Shown one piece after another: positions 22,506 to 30,788 of a stretch of DNA of 30,865 nucleotides (positions are counted from its first letter, which is position 1; each line of letters begins with the position of its first letter). Both the position numbers and the translations under genes were made by a program. The notes below the pieces were generated by a model. The model made no database searches. It had not been told where the DNA came from and saw only the letters and a list, made by a program, of their open reading frames with translations. The DNA comes from Collinsella aerofaciens (lineage in GTDB: Bacteria > Actinomycetota > Coriobacteriia > Coriobacteriales > Coriobacteriaceae), in assembly GCF_028209885.1 (NCBI RefSeq), contig NZ_JAQLEM010000027.1:1-30865 (forward strand), read 5' to 3'.

Positions 22506-23840
22506 ATGAAACCTATCGTCGCCGTCGTCGGACGCCCCAACGTGGGCAAGTCCACGCTCGTTAACCGCCTGGCCCAGACCTCGGACGCCATCGTCCATGA
22601 GTCCCGCGGCGTCACGCGCGACCGCTCGTACCACACGGCCGATTGGAACGGCCGCGAGTTCACCATCGTCGACACGGGCGGCATCGAACCGCTCAAGAGC
22701 GATGACGTCTTCGCCACGTCCATTCGCGACCAGGCCCTCGCCGCCGCCGAGGAAGCCGCCGTCATCCTGTTTGTGGTCGACGGCCGCACCGGCGTCACCG
22801 AGGAGGACGAGTCGGTCGCTCGCATGCTCAAGCGCTGCGACAAGCCGGTCTTTCTGCTGGTGAACAAGCTCGACAACCCCGATCGAGAGAACGACAACAT
22901 CTGGGAGTTCTATTCGCTCGGTATCGGCGAGCCCACGCCGCTCTCGGCCCTGCACGGCCACGGCACGGGCGACCTGCTCGACGACATCGTGGCCCTGCTT
23001 CCCGAGGAAGAGGACGAGGTCGCCGATGAGTTCCCCGACGCGCTGAACGTCGCCATCATCGGCCGCCCCAACGCCGGTAAGTCTTCGCTGTTCAACCGCA
23101 TCCTGGGCGCCGACCGCTCCATCGTGTCCAACATTGCCGGCACCACGCGCGACGCCATCGACACAGTCGTCGAGCGCAACGGCAAGCACTACCGCATGGT
23201 CGATACCGCGGGAATCCGCAAGAAGAGCACCGTGTACGAGAACATCGAGTACTACTCCATGGTCCGCGGCCTGCGCGCCATCGACCGCGCCGACGTGGCG
23301 CTACTCGTCGTCGACGCCTCCGTGGGCGTTACCGAGCAGGACCAGAAGGTCATGGGCTTGGCCATCGAGCGCGGCTGCGCCATCGTTGTGCTGCTCAACA
23401 AGTGGGATCTGCTCGACGACGACCGTAAGCGCGAGGCCTGCATGGAGACCATCGACCGCCGTCTGGGCGTCATGGCTCCCTGGGCCCAGTACCTGCGCAT
23501 TTCGGCCCTGACCGGGCGCAGCGTCGAGAAGGTCTGGGCAATGGTCGACGCTGCCGAAAAGACGCGCTCGCAAAAGATCAGCACCTCGCGCCTCAACACG
23601 TTCCTCACCGACCTGCGCGAGTTCGGTCATACCGTGGTGGACGGCAAGCGCCGCCTGCGCATGCACTACGTGACCCAGACGGGCGTCAACCCGCCGACGT
23701 TCACGTTCTTCGTCAACCACAGCGACTTGGTCAACGACACCTACCAGCGCTATGTGGAGAACCGCATGCGCTCGACCTTCGACTTTGCCGGCACACCCAT
23801 TCGACTCTTCTTTAGGAAGAAGGAGCAAAAGGATGCATAA
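22506..23840 (+). CDS. der: Ribosome biogenesis GTPase Der (EngA)
   Basis: This 444-residue protein has two tandem GTPase domains. The first has GRPNVGKST at 9-17, DTGGIEP and NKLD. The second begins near residue 178 with GRPNAGKSS and has DTAGIRKK and NKWD. A KH-like C-terminal domain follows (LNTFLTDL, FVNHSDLVNDTYQRY, RFF-like end). Der assists 50S subunit assembly. AAAGGAG (22494-22500) precedes ATG 22506. Its end overlaps plsY by 8 bp. Confidence 0.97.
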   Translation: MKPIVAVVGRPNVGKSTLVNRLAQTSDAIVHESRGVTRDRSYHTADWNGREFTIVDTGGIEPLKSDDVFATSIRDQALAAAEEAAVILFVVDGRTGVTEEDESVARMLKRCDKPVFLLVNKLDNPDRENDNIWEFYSLGIGEPTPLSALHGHGTGDLLDDIVALLPEEEDEVADEFPDALNVAIIGRPNAGKSSLFNRILGADRSIVSNIAGTTRDAIDTVVERNGKHYRMVDTAGIRKKSTVYENIEYYSMVRGLRAIDRADVALLVVDASVGVTEQDQKVMGLAIERGCAIVVLLNKWDLLDDDRKREACMETIDRRLGVMAPWAQYLRISALTGRSVEKVWAMVDAAEKTRSQKISTSRLNTFLTDLREFGHTVVDGKRRLRMHYVTQTGVNPPTFTFFVNHSDLVNDTYQRYVENRMRSTFDFAGTPIRLFFRKKEQKDA

Positions 23841-24516
23841 TCCGATTCTGCTGACCGCCATCTGCGCCGTGGTCTCGTTCTTTATCGGGGCGATTCCGTT
23901 TGGCCTGATCCTGGGCCGCGTGTTCAACCATACGGATATTCGCAAGGCGGGCTCCGGCAACATCGGCACCACCAACGCCCTGCGTGTGGCCGGCCCCAAG
24001 GTGGCCGCGCTCACCCTGCTGCTCGACTGCCTTAAGGGCGCTATCTGCGTCCTTATCGCGCGTCCGCTCATCGCGAGCGTGGGCTACGGCTTCCCTGTGA
24101 GCATCATGGCGCCTGGAGCCCCCGGCGACTGGATGCTTGGCGTCATCTGCCTGGCTGCGGTGTGGGGTCACATCTTCTCGCCCTACCTCAACTTTCACGG
24201 AGGCAAAGGTATCGCCGTGGGCTTGGGCGTGATTCTCGCCTGGTACTGGCCAATCGGACTTTCGCTGTTGGGCATGTTTATCGTAGCCGTCGCCATCACC
24301 AAGTTTGTGTCGGTAGGCTCGCTTGCCGCGGCCATCGGTCTTCCCATCGCCGCCTGCGCGGTCTTTCCGTACAGCAGCCTGGGACTTAAGTTTTGCATGG
24401 CGATGATCGGCATCACCGTGGTGTGGGCCCATCGCGCGAACATCAAAAAGCTCATGGCCGGTAAGGAGTCCAAGCTCTCGTTTACCAAGCGTGTCACCGA
24501 GCCCGACGATAAGTAG
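23833..24516 (+). CDS. plsY: Acyl-phosphate glycerol-3-phosphate acyltransferase
   Basis: This 227-residue polytopic membrane protein makes lysophosphatidic acid from acyl-phosphate and glycerol 3-phosphate. Family motifs are IPFGLILGR, AGSGNIGTTNALR and HGGKGIAVGLG. About five hydrophobic helices are seen, and the C-terminus is basic. ATG 23833 lies 8 bp inside der, with AAGGAG upstream. It acts between GpsA (next gene) and PlsC (upstream) in the same pathway. Confidence 0.95.
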   Translation: MHNPILLTAICAVVSFFIGAIPFGLILGRVFNHTDIRKAGSGNIGTTNALRVAGPKVAALTLLLDCLKGAICVLIARPLIASVGYGFPVSIMAPGAPGDWMLGVICLAAVWGHIFSPYLNFHGGKGIAVGLGVILAWYWPIGLSLLGMFIVAVAITKFVSVGSLAAAIGLPIAACAVFPYSSLGLKFCMAMIGITVVWAHRANIKKLMAGKESKLSFTKRVTEPDDK

Positions 24517-24525
24517 GAGAGAGTC

Positions 24526-25533
24526 ATGAATGTTGCGCTGATTGGCTCCGGCTCCTGGGGAACCGCCGTCGCCGGCCTTGCTGCCGCGCGAGCCGAGCGC
24601 ATGACCATGTGGGCCCATAGTGAGCAGACGGCCGCTGGCATTAACGGCGAGCACCGTAATCCTCGCTACCTTGTGGGCTACGAGCTGCCCGATAACGTGG
24701 TAGCAACGACCGAGCTCGCCCAGGCGCTCGACGGCGCCGAGGCCATCATCTTTGCCGTGCCCTCCACGCACCTGCGCAGCGTATGTCATCAGGCAGCACC
24801 CTTCATCGCCACCGACACCCCGGTGCTCTGCCTCACCAAGGGCATTGAGCCCGAGTCCGGCCTGCTCATGAGCGAGGTCATCGCCAGCGAGATCGGCAAC
24901 GATCGGCGCGTGGCGGCGCTCTCGGGACCCAACCATGCCGAGGAGATCTGCCGCGGCGGACTTTCTGCCGCCGTCATCGCAAGCAAAGATCCGCAGATAG
25001 GGGAGACCTTTAGGGAACTGCTCCTGTCCACGGCCTTCCGCATCTATCTGTCGCAAGACATGACCGGTGTCGAGGTCTGCGGCGCCATGAAAAACGTCAT
25101 CGCCATCGTGTGCGGCATCTCCGCCGGCTCGGGCGCGGGCGACAACACGCTTGCCCTCATCATGACGCGCGGCCTAGCCGAGATCAGCCGTTTAGTGCAC
25201 GCCCGCGGCGGCCAGGCCATGACCTGCATGGGTCTTGCCGGCATGGGCGACCTCATTGCCACCTGCACGTCCGAGCATTCGCGCAACCGCACCTTTGGCT
25301 ACGAGTTTGCCCACGGCGTGTCGCTCGACGAGTACCAGGCGCGCACACATATGGTGGTCGAGGGCGCCGTCGCGGCCCGCAGCGTCAGCGAACTTGCCCG
25401 TTCACTGGGTGTAGACATTCCGCTCACCTTTGCCGTGGAGCAAACGCTCTACAACGGTGTTACTTTGGATAGGGCGCTCGAGATTCTTACCGACCGCGTA
25501 CCCTCCCAAGAGTTCTACGGACTCACCGACTAG
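24526..25533 (+). CDS. gpsA: NAD(P)-dependent glycerol-3-phosphate dehydrogenase
   Basis: This 335-residue cytoplasmic enzyme reduces dihydroxyacetone phosphate to sn-glycerol 3-phosphate, the backbone for PlsY. The dinucleotide loop is GSGSWGTA at 7-14. The conserved substrate-site region is LCLTKGIE, SGPNHAEEI and CGAMKNVIAI with the catalytic lysine near 189. GMAGMGDLIATC-type and SRNR-type motifs are seen as LAGMGDLIATC and HSRNRTFG. AGGAGAG lies before the ATG. Confidence 0.96.
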   Translation: MNVALIGSGSWGTAVAGLAAARAERMTMWAHSEQTAAGINGEHRNPRYLVGYELPDNVVATTELAQALDGAEAIIFAVPSTHLRSVCHQAAPFIATDTPVLCLTKGIEPESGLLMSEVIASEIGNDRRVAALSGPNHAEEICRGGLSAAVIASKDPQIGETFRELLLSTAFRIYLSQDMTGVEVCGAMKNVIAIVCGISAGSGAGDNTLALIMTRGLAEISRLVHARGGQAMTCMGLAGMGDLIATCTSEHSRNRTFGYEFAHGVSLDEYQARTHMVVEGAVAARSVSELARSLGVDIPLTFAVEQTLYNGVTLDRALEILTDRVPSQEFYGLTD

Positions 25534-25551
25534 CGCAGAAAGGCTACTACC

Positions 25552-26223
25552 ATGGGTTCCATTAAAATCGCTCCGTCCGTCCTCTCGGCCGACATGGCCA
25601 ACCTCAAGGGCGAACTCGACAAGATCGCCGGTGCCGACTTTGTGCACTTCGACGTGATGGACGGCCACTTTACCGGCAACCTGACCTTTGGCGTCGACAT
25701 CCTTAAGGCCGTCAAGCGCTCCACCGATGTACCGGTCGACGCGCACCTGATGGTGTCGAACCCCGACGAGACGGTCGATTGGTACGCCGACGCCGGTGCC
25801 GACATGATCACCGTGCACTACGAGGCTTCCACGCACCTGCACCGCACGCTCACCCATCTGCAGCAGCGTGGAGTTAAGGCCGGCGTGGTGCTCAACCCCG
25901 CCACCCCCGTGTGCGTGCTCGAGAGCATCATCGATGTCGTCGATATGGTGCTGCTCATGAGCGTGAACCCGGGCTTTGGCGGTCAGAGCTTTATCCCGGG
26001 CACCATCGCAAAGCTCCACGAGCTCAAAGCCATGTGCGAGCGCCACGGCGTGTCGCCCATGATCGAGGTCGACGGCGGCATTTCTTCCAAGAACATTGCC
26101 GAGGTCGTCAAGGCCGGCGCCAACGTGCTCGTGGCCGGTTCTGCCGTATTTAAGTCCGAAGATCCCGCTGCCGAGGTTGCGCTACTGCAGAAGCTGGGCA
26201 ACGAAGCCGCACAGGAGGCATAA
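25552..26223 (+). CDS. rpe: Ribulose-phosphate 3-epimerase
   Basis: This 223-residue TIM-barrel enzyme of the pentose phosphate pathway interconverts ribulose 5-phosphate and xylulose 5-phosphate. Motifs include APSVLSADMANL, HFDVMDGHF, DAHLMVSNPD, LLMSVNPGFGGQSFIP and EVDGGISSKN. The length is normal. The gene lies 18 bases after gpsA. Confidence 0.96.
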   Translation: MGSIKIAPSVLSADMANLKGELDKIAGADFVHFDVMDGHFTGNLTFGVDILKAVKRSTDVPVDAHLMVSNPDETVDWYADAGADMITVHYEASTHLHRTLTHLQQRGVKAGVVLNPATPVCVLESIIDVVDMVLLMSVNPGFGGQSFIPGTIAKLHELKAMCERHGVSPMIEVDGGISSKNIAEVVKAGANVLVAGSAVFKSEDPAAEVALLQKLGNEAAQEA

Positions 26224-26229
26224 ACCCTT

Positions 26230-27408
26230 ATGACCGCAGGTCAAAACCGCATACCCGTGAATCTTGACTATGCCGCCTCGACGCCCATGCGCGCCGAGGC
26301 GCTCCTTGCGCAGCGCGAGTACGACGACAGCGAGCTTGCCGGCGTCAACCCCAACTCGCTGCATTCGCTCGGCCGCAAGGCCGCCGCGCGCCTGGAAGTC
26401 GCCCGTCGCGAGATCGCCCGTAGCTTTGGCGCGCGCGTCCGCCCGTCCGAGATTGTTCTGACCAACGGCGGCACCGAAGCCAACCAGCTGGCGCTGCTCG
26501 GTCTTGCCGAGGGCGCCCGTCAGCGCGATCGCAAACGCGATCGCGTAATCGTTTCGGCCATCGAGCACGATTCGATTCTGGACAACCTGCCGCTGCTGCG
26601 TGCCGCCGGCTTTACCGTCGACCTGGTGCAGCCATGCCGAGCGGGCTACATTGAGCCTGCCGCGCTTGTCGAGCTGCTTGGCGACGACGTGGCGCTCGTA
26701 AGCATCATGGTCGCCAATAACGAGACCGGTGTGGTGCAGCCCATCCGCGAGCTTGCCGCCGCCGCACATGCTGCCGGCGCCCTGTTCCACACCGATGCCA
26801 TCCAGGGCTATCTGCATATTCCGCTCGATGTCACCGAGCTGGGAGTTGACACCATGACCGTTGCCGCGCACAAGATCGGTGGCCCCGTGGCATCCGGCGC
26901 GCTCTACCTTAAGAGCCGCACGCCGCTGCGCCCGCGCATTTTTGGCGGCGGACAGGAAGCCGGACGTCGCGCGGGCACGCAGGACCTGCGCACGCAGCTG
27001 GCTTTTGCCGCTGCCGCCCGAACGCTGGCGCCCCATGTAGCCCAGGAGCGTGCGACGCTGCAAACCCTTTCCGACAAGCTCTACGCCACGCTTACGGCCC
27101 ACCCTCGCATTCACGCCACCATGGGCGACTATGCGCATGCCGACCGTCTGCCCGGCATGGTATCGATCTACATTGATGGCATGGACTCCGAGGAGCTCAT
27201 CATCAAGCTCGACGCCGCCGGCTTTGAGGTTTCGGCCGGCTCGGCCTGCTCGAGCGGCAGCATGGACCCGAGCCATGTTCTCAGCGCCATGGGTATTGGC
27301 CGCGAACAGGCCCTGGGTGCACTGCGTATCTCCTTCGATGACCGTGTGGACCCGGCCGATCTGGACGAGTTTGCCCAGACGCTGCTCTCGATCGTGGGTG
27401 CCGCATGA
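26230..27408 (+). CDS. Cysteine desulfurase (IscS/NifS family)
   Basis: This 392-residue PLP enzyme takes sulfur from cysteine for Fe-S clusters and tRNA thiolation. It has NLDYAASTP at the start, TNGGTEANQLAL, NNETGVVQPI, HTDAIQGYL, the PLP lysine K215 in AAHKIGGP, and the catalytic cysteine C340 in SAGSACSSGS. No IscU, SufU or thiI gene is in the window, so whether it serves general cluster assembly or tRNA modification cannot be decided. It ends with a 4-bp overlap (ATGA) with the Nif3 gene. Confidence 0.93.
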   Translation: MTAGQNRIPVNLDYAASTPMRAEALLAQREYDDSELAGVNPNSLHSLGRKAAARLEVARREIARSFGARVRPSEIVLTNGGTEANQLALLGLAEGARQRDRKRDRVIVSAIEHDSILDNLPLLRAAGFTVDLVQPCRAGYIEPAALVELLGDDVALVSIMVANNETGVVQPIRELAAAAHAAGALFHTDAIQGYLHIPLDVTELGVDTMTVAAHKIGGPVASGALYLKSRTPLRPRIFGGGQEAGRRAGTQDLRTQLAFAAAARTLAPHVAQERATLQTLSDKLYATLTAHPRIHATMGDYAHADRLPGMVSIYIDGMDSEELIIKLDAAGFEVSAGSACSSGSMDPSHVLSAMGIGREQALGALRISFDDRVDPADLDEFAQTLLSIVGAA

Positions 27409-28214
27409 TCGTCGCCGAGCTCGAGCGTGCCCTGCTGGCACGCTATCCCAAGACGGACGCCGAACCCTGGGACCACGTAGGCTTATCCGTTGGCGACCCC
27501 GACGACGAGATCCGCGGCGTTGCCTGCGCGCTTGACGCCACCAGGGCCAACGTGCACCGCGCCTTGGCAGCCGGAGCCAACGTGTTGCTCACGCATCATC
27601 CCGTCTACATCAAGGCGCCCGAGGCATTTTGCCCGCCCAGCGCGACACGTCCCCAGTGCAGTGCGGCGCTCTACGAGGCGGCCCGTTGTGGGGTGAGCAT
27701 TATCTCGCTCCACACCAACCTGGACCGCTCGTATGAGGCGCGCGTTCGCCTGAGTGAGTTGCTGGGCGCTGAGCCCATGAGCTCACTGGAGCATGTGGAC
27801 GACCCCGAGGCCTGCGGCCTGGGAGCCCTTACGACACTCGACGAGCCCTGCAGCCTGCGCGACCTTGCCACTCGCGCCGCCACGGCGTTTGGCAGCGACC
27901 CCCGCGTGTGGGGCGAGGCCGATCGCCCGTGCCGCACCGTCGCCATTTTGGGCGGCTCCCTGGGCGACTTTGGAGAGCTCGCCATCGCCGCGGGCGCGGA
28001 CGTTGTCGTGACGGGCGAGGCGGGATACCACGTGACGCAAGACCTTGCTTTACGCGGGCTGCCGGTGATCTTGCTCGGCCACGACCGCTCCGAGGAGCCG
28101 TTCGTTGATATATTGATGAACTCTGCAGTTGACGCCGGGGTCGACCCCCGTCATGCGATTAAAATACTGAACCCTTGCCAATGGTGGACTGTGACAAAAG
28201 GAGAGAACTTATGA
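27405..28214 (+). CDS. Nif3-like dinuclear metal centre protein (YqfO/YbgI family)
   Basis: This is a 269-residue protein. Metal-binding blocks are visible: EPWDHVGLSVGDPDDE, THHPVYIK, ISLHTNLDR, VVTGEAGYH and LGHDRSEEP. These are the conserved His, Asp and Glu of the family. It lacks the central insert found in longer homologues such as B. subtilis YqfO. It is often called GTP cyclohydrolase 1 type 2 homologue; the real function is uncertain. Nif3 followed by a zinc-ribbon coiled-coil gene is a common Gram-positive pair. It overlaps both neighbours by 4 bp. Confidence 0.92.
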   Translation: MIVAELERALLARYPKTDAEPWDHVGLSVGDPDDEIRGVACALDATRANVHRALAAGANVLLTHHPVYIKAPEAFCPPSATRPQCSAALYEAARCGVSIISLHTNLDRSYEARVRLSELLGAEPMSSLEHVDDPEACGLGALTTLDEPCSLRDLATRAATAFGSDPRVWGEADRPCRTVAILGGSLGDFGELAIAAGADVVVTGEAGYHVTQDLALRGLPVILLGHDRSEEPFVDILMNSAVDAGVDPRHAIKILNPCQWWTVTKGENL

Positions 28215-28930
28215 GCGCCGGCGCTACGCTACTCAAGCTGCAACAGATCGATTTGGAGCTCGCCCGCAACAAGAGCGAACTTGCCAATATGCCGGAGCTC
28301 AAGGAGCTCGCTTCCAAGCGCAAGACCTATGTGAAGCTCAAGTCCGAGATGACCAAGCTCTACGCCCAGCGCAAGGACCTGGATATTGAGCTCGACGATC
28401 TCAACACCACCGAGATCCAGACCAATAACGCCATCGAGGCCGCCAAGAAGCGCCACGTTGACGGCTCTGACTACCGCGAGGTTCAGGACCTAGAGAACGA
28501 GCTCGCCACTCTGGCCAAGCGTCTGGACAAGATCGAGCACACCCGCAAGGACGTCGTCATCGCCCACAAGGAGGCGCTCGACCGCGAGACCCGCGCGCAG
28601 GCCATCATCGCCAAGTTCGAGGAGGGCGTAAAGGCCGATACCAAGGCTGCTCGCGCCAAGGCTACCGATCTGCAGGCTCAGATCGATGCCGCCACTAAGG
28701 AGCGCACCGCGCTTGCCGCCACGCTGCCGACCGGCGTGCTCACCGACTACGAGCGTCTGCTCAAGCAGTTCCGCGGCCTGGCCGTCGAGACCATCAAGGG
28801 CAACATCCCCACGGTCTGCCACACCGCGCTGCAGGCGTCGTCCATGAGCGACCTCAACCACGACGGCAGCGAGATTACGCACTGCCCGTACTGCCACCGC
28901 CTCCTGGTACTCCCCAGTAAGGAAGCCTAA
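28211..28930 (+). CDS. Coiled-coil zinc-ribbon protein with an incomplete first Cys pair
   Basis: This is a 239-residue protein. Residues about 8-175 form a long antiparallel coiled coil (LLKLQQIDLELARNKSELAN through DLQAQIDAATKERTAL). The C-terminus is a zinc-ribbon of the zf-RING_7/C4 family. It has CPYC at 225-228 but only C203 of the first pair, the second position being Ala (C203-H-T-A206). H204 could substitute as ligand. Homologues are proposed to bind nucleic acids or chaperone the neighbouring Nif3. ATG 28211 overlaps the Nif3 stop (ATGA) and has AGGAGAG upstream. Confidence 0.88.
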   Translation: MSAGATLLKLQQIDLELARNKSELANMPELKELASKRKTYVKLKSEMTKLYAQRKDLDIELDDLNTTEIQTNNAIEAAKKRHVDGSDYREVQDLENELATLAKRLDKIEHTRKDVVIAHKEALDRETRAQAIIAKFEEGVKADTKAARAKATDLQAQIDAATKERTALAATLPTGVLTDYERLLKQFRGLAVETIKGNIPTVCHTALQASSMSDLNHDGSEITHCPYCHRLLVLPSKEA

Positions 28931-28932
28931 CG

Positions 28933-30147
28933 ATGACGGCGGCACCCAACAATTCAATGCAACTTGAGGGAAAAACGATCCTGCTGGGTATTACCGGCGG
29001 GATCGCCGCCTATAAGTCGTGCAATATCGTGCGCCTGCTGCAAAAGCGCGGCGCGCGCGTCAAGGTCGTTATGAGCGAGCATGCCACCGAGTTTGTGGGG
29101 CCGCTCACCTTCCGCGCGCTCACCAACGAACCGGTCGCCGTAGGCCTGTTCGACGACCCCTCCGACCCCATCCACCACATTTCGCTGGCACAGGAGCCCG
29201 ATCTGGTGGTCGTGGCGCCCGCGACGGCCAATATCATCGCCAAGATGGCAAACGGCATCGCCGATGACCTCATCTCCACCACGCTGCTTGCCACGCCGCG
29301 ACCCATCGTGATCGCCCCTGCCATGAACAACGGCATGTGGAAGGCGCCGGCGACGCAGGCCAATATGGCCGCGCTGCGCGAACGTGGTGTCCATGTGGTG
29401 GGACCCGGCAGCGGCTACCTTGCCTGCGGCGACGTGGACACGGGACGCATGAGCGAACCCGAGGATATCCTCGAGGCTGTCTGCGAGGTGCTCAACCCCG
29501 CGCCTCAGGACCTGGAAGGTAAGCGCATCGTGATTACCGCCGGCCCCACGCACGAGTCGATCGATCCGGTGCGATTCATTGGTAACCGCTCTTCGGGTAA
29601 GATGGGCATCGCCCTGGCGGGGGAGGCTGCTCGCCGCGGCGCCGCGGTTACGCTTGTGCTGGGGCCGACATCGCTCGATGTTCCCCGCGGCGTGGAGTTC
29701 GTGCGCGTGCAGACCGCCGCAGAGATGCTGCAGGCGGCGCTGGGCGCCTTCCAGACGGCCGATGCGGCCATTTGCGCGGCCGCTGTCGCCGACTACACCC
29801 CCGCAGCCCCTGCCGACCATAAGCTCAAAAAGGCCAACGAACGATTGGATCACATTGAACTAGTCGAGACAGTCGATATCTTGGCCGAGCTTTCGCGCCA
29901 AAAGGGGGAGCGGTGCGTGATCGGCTTTGCGGCCGAGACCGATAACGTCGTGGAGTACGCTCGGCGAAAGCTCGCCCGCAAGGGTTGCGATGCCATTATC
30001 GCCAACGATGTTTCGCGCGCCGATTCGGGCTTTGGAACCGACACTAACAAGGCCTGGATTGTGAGCACAACGGGCACGCAAGAACTTCCCGTGCTAACAA
30101 AACCCCAGCTCGCAGATACAATTTTGGACTTGCTTCAAAATTTATAA
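28933..30147 (+). CDS. coaBC: Bifunctional phosphopantothenoylcysteine decarboxylase / synthetase
   Basis: This 404-residue enzyme performs two steps of coenzyme A synthesis: joining cysteine to 4'-phosphopantothenate (CoaB) and decarboxylating the product (CoaC, FMN). The CoaC half comes first: LLGITGGIAAYKSCN, VVVAPATANIIAKMANG, PAMNNGMW and the active-site cysteine C165 in GYLACGD. The CoaB half begins near residue 195: ITAGPTHESIDPVRFI, NRSSGKMG, then LKKANERLD and GFAAETD. The gene closes the operon; tRNA-Pro starts 80 bases later with its own promoter. Confidence 0.96.
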   Translation: MTAAPNNSMQLEGKTILLGITGGIAAYKSCNIVRLLQKRGARVKVVMSEHATEFVGPLTFRALTNEPVAVGLFDDPSDPIHHISLAQEPDLVVVAPATANIIAKMANGIADDLISTTLLATPRPIVIAPAMNNGMWKAPATQANMAALRERGVHVVGPGSGYLACGDVDTGRMSEPEDILEAVCEVLNPAPQDLEGKRIVITAGPTHESIDPVRFIGNRSSGKMGIALAGEAARRGAAVTLVLGPTSLDVPRGVEFVRVQTAAEMLQAALGAFQTADAAICAAAVADYTPAAPADHKLKKANERLDHIELVETVDILAELSRQKGERCVIGFAAETDNVVEYARRKLARKGCDAIIANDVSRADSGFGTDTNKAWIVSTTGTQELPVLTKPQLADTILDLLQNL

Positions 30148-30155
30148 AAAAGTTC

Positions 30156-30185
30156 TTGCACAAGTCCAAAGTTTCGGGTTAATAT
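30156..30185 (+). promoter_or_regulatory. Promoter of tRNA-Pro
   Basis: TTGCAC (30156-30161), 18-base spacer, TAATAT (30180-30185), about 42 bases before the tRNA. The -35 box ends the 12-mer AAAAAGTTCTTG (30147-30158) also present at tRNA-Val. It starts in the nine bases after the coaBC stop. Confidence 0.55.
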
Positions 30186-30227
30186 ACTCCCTGTTGCGAG
30201 CGAGAGCAGAGCAACAAACAATAGCTT

Positions 30228-30304
<77 letters not shown>

Positions 30305-30313
30305 GAAGTTTGC

Positions 30314-30343
30314 AGGTCAGGCACATAGTGCCTGACCTTTTTT
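30314..30343 (+). terminator. Rho-independent terminator after tRNA-Pro
   Basis: AGGTCAGGCAC (30314-30324) and GTGCCTGACCT (30328-30338) pair perfectly around ATA and run into six T residues. Confidence 0.9.
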
Positions 30344-30347
30344 GTTT

Positions 30348-30376
30348 TAAGCAATTGCTTAATTTTGATTAAGCAA
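30348..30376. repeat. Iterated TTAAGCAA palindromes
   Basis: TAAGCAATTGCTTA (30348-30361) is a perfect palindrome. Its right half TTGCTTAA also pairs with TTAAGCAA (30369-30376), so the half-site occurs three times. It could be a protein-binding site or a back-up hairpin. Confidence 0.4.
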
Positions 30377-30788
30377 CAGGGTGCCAAAAATCTACCTGCG
30401 CGATAATCGCTTTTTGCGGTTACTTGCGCGTTTTGCACGCGCTTGAGCCGATTTATTAACGCGACATGAATCTACATACGCGTAGCTGGTATACAGACGA
30501 GTACAGGCTGTATTTATCGCGGCGATTTACGCAGATATGGCGACTGTAACGAACTAGTGTGTCGCTGTATTTATTCCAGCAGTTCACTTGATCTGTGGAC
30601 AAGTGAGCGGTTACAACAAAACGCCAACCAGGATGGACTCCATACGAGGATGCCGCAAAGGTAATGGCGGGGAAGTGCGGCAGGCGCTCTGAGAGCCGCT
30701 GTATGACCCCATTTCTCCTCAACCCGATTACCTGTACAATGAACCTCGAATTGTTTGAGTAATCGCCAAAAGAAAAGCCCTCGCAGGA
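30377..30788. other. Gene-poor interval before the IS end
   Basis: No credible gene is seen. One minus-strand open frame (30860 to 30456) crosses the IS end, has no ribosome site and shows no recognisable motif; it could at most be decayed sequence. Composition is lower in GC than the core. Confidence 0.4.

Noticed and set aside
23812..25056. 414-codon minus-strand open frame
   Set aside because: It is opposite plsY and gpsA, with no domain features or ribosome site; a shadow frame.
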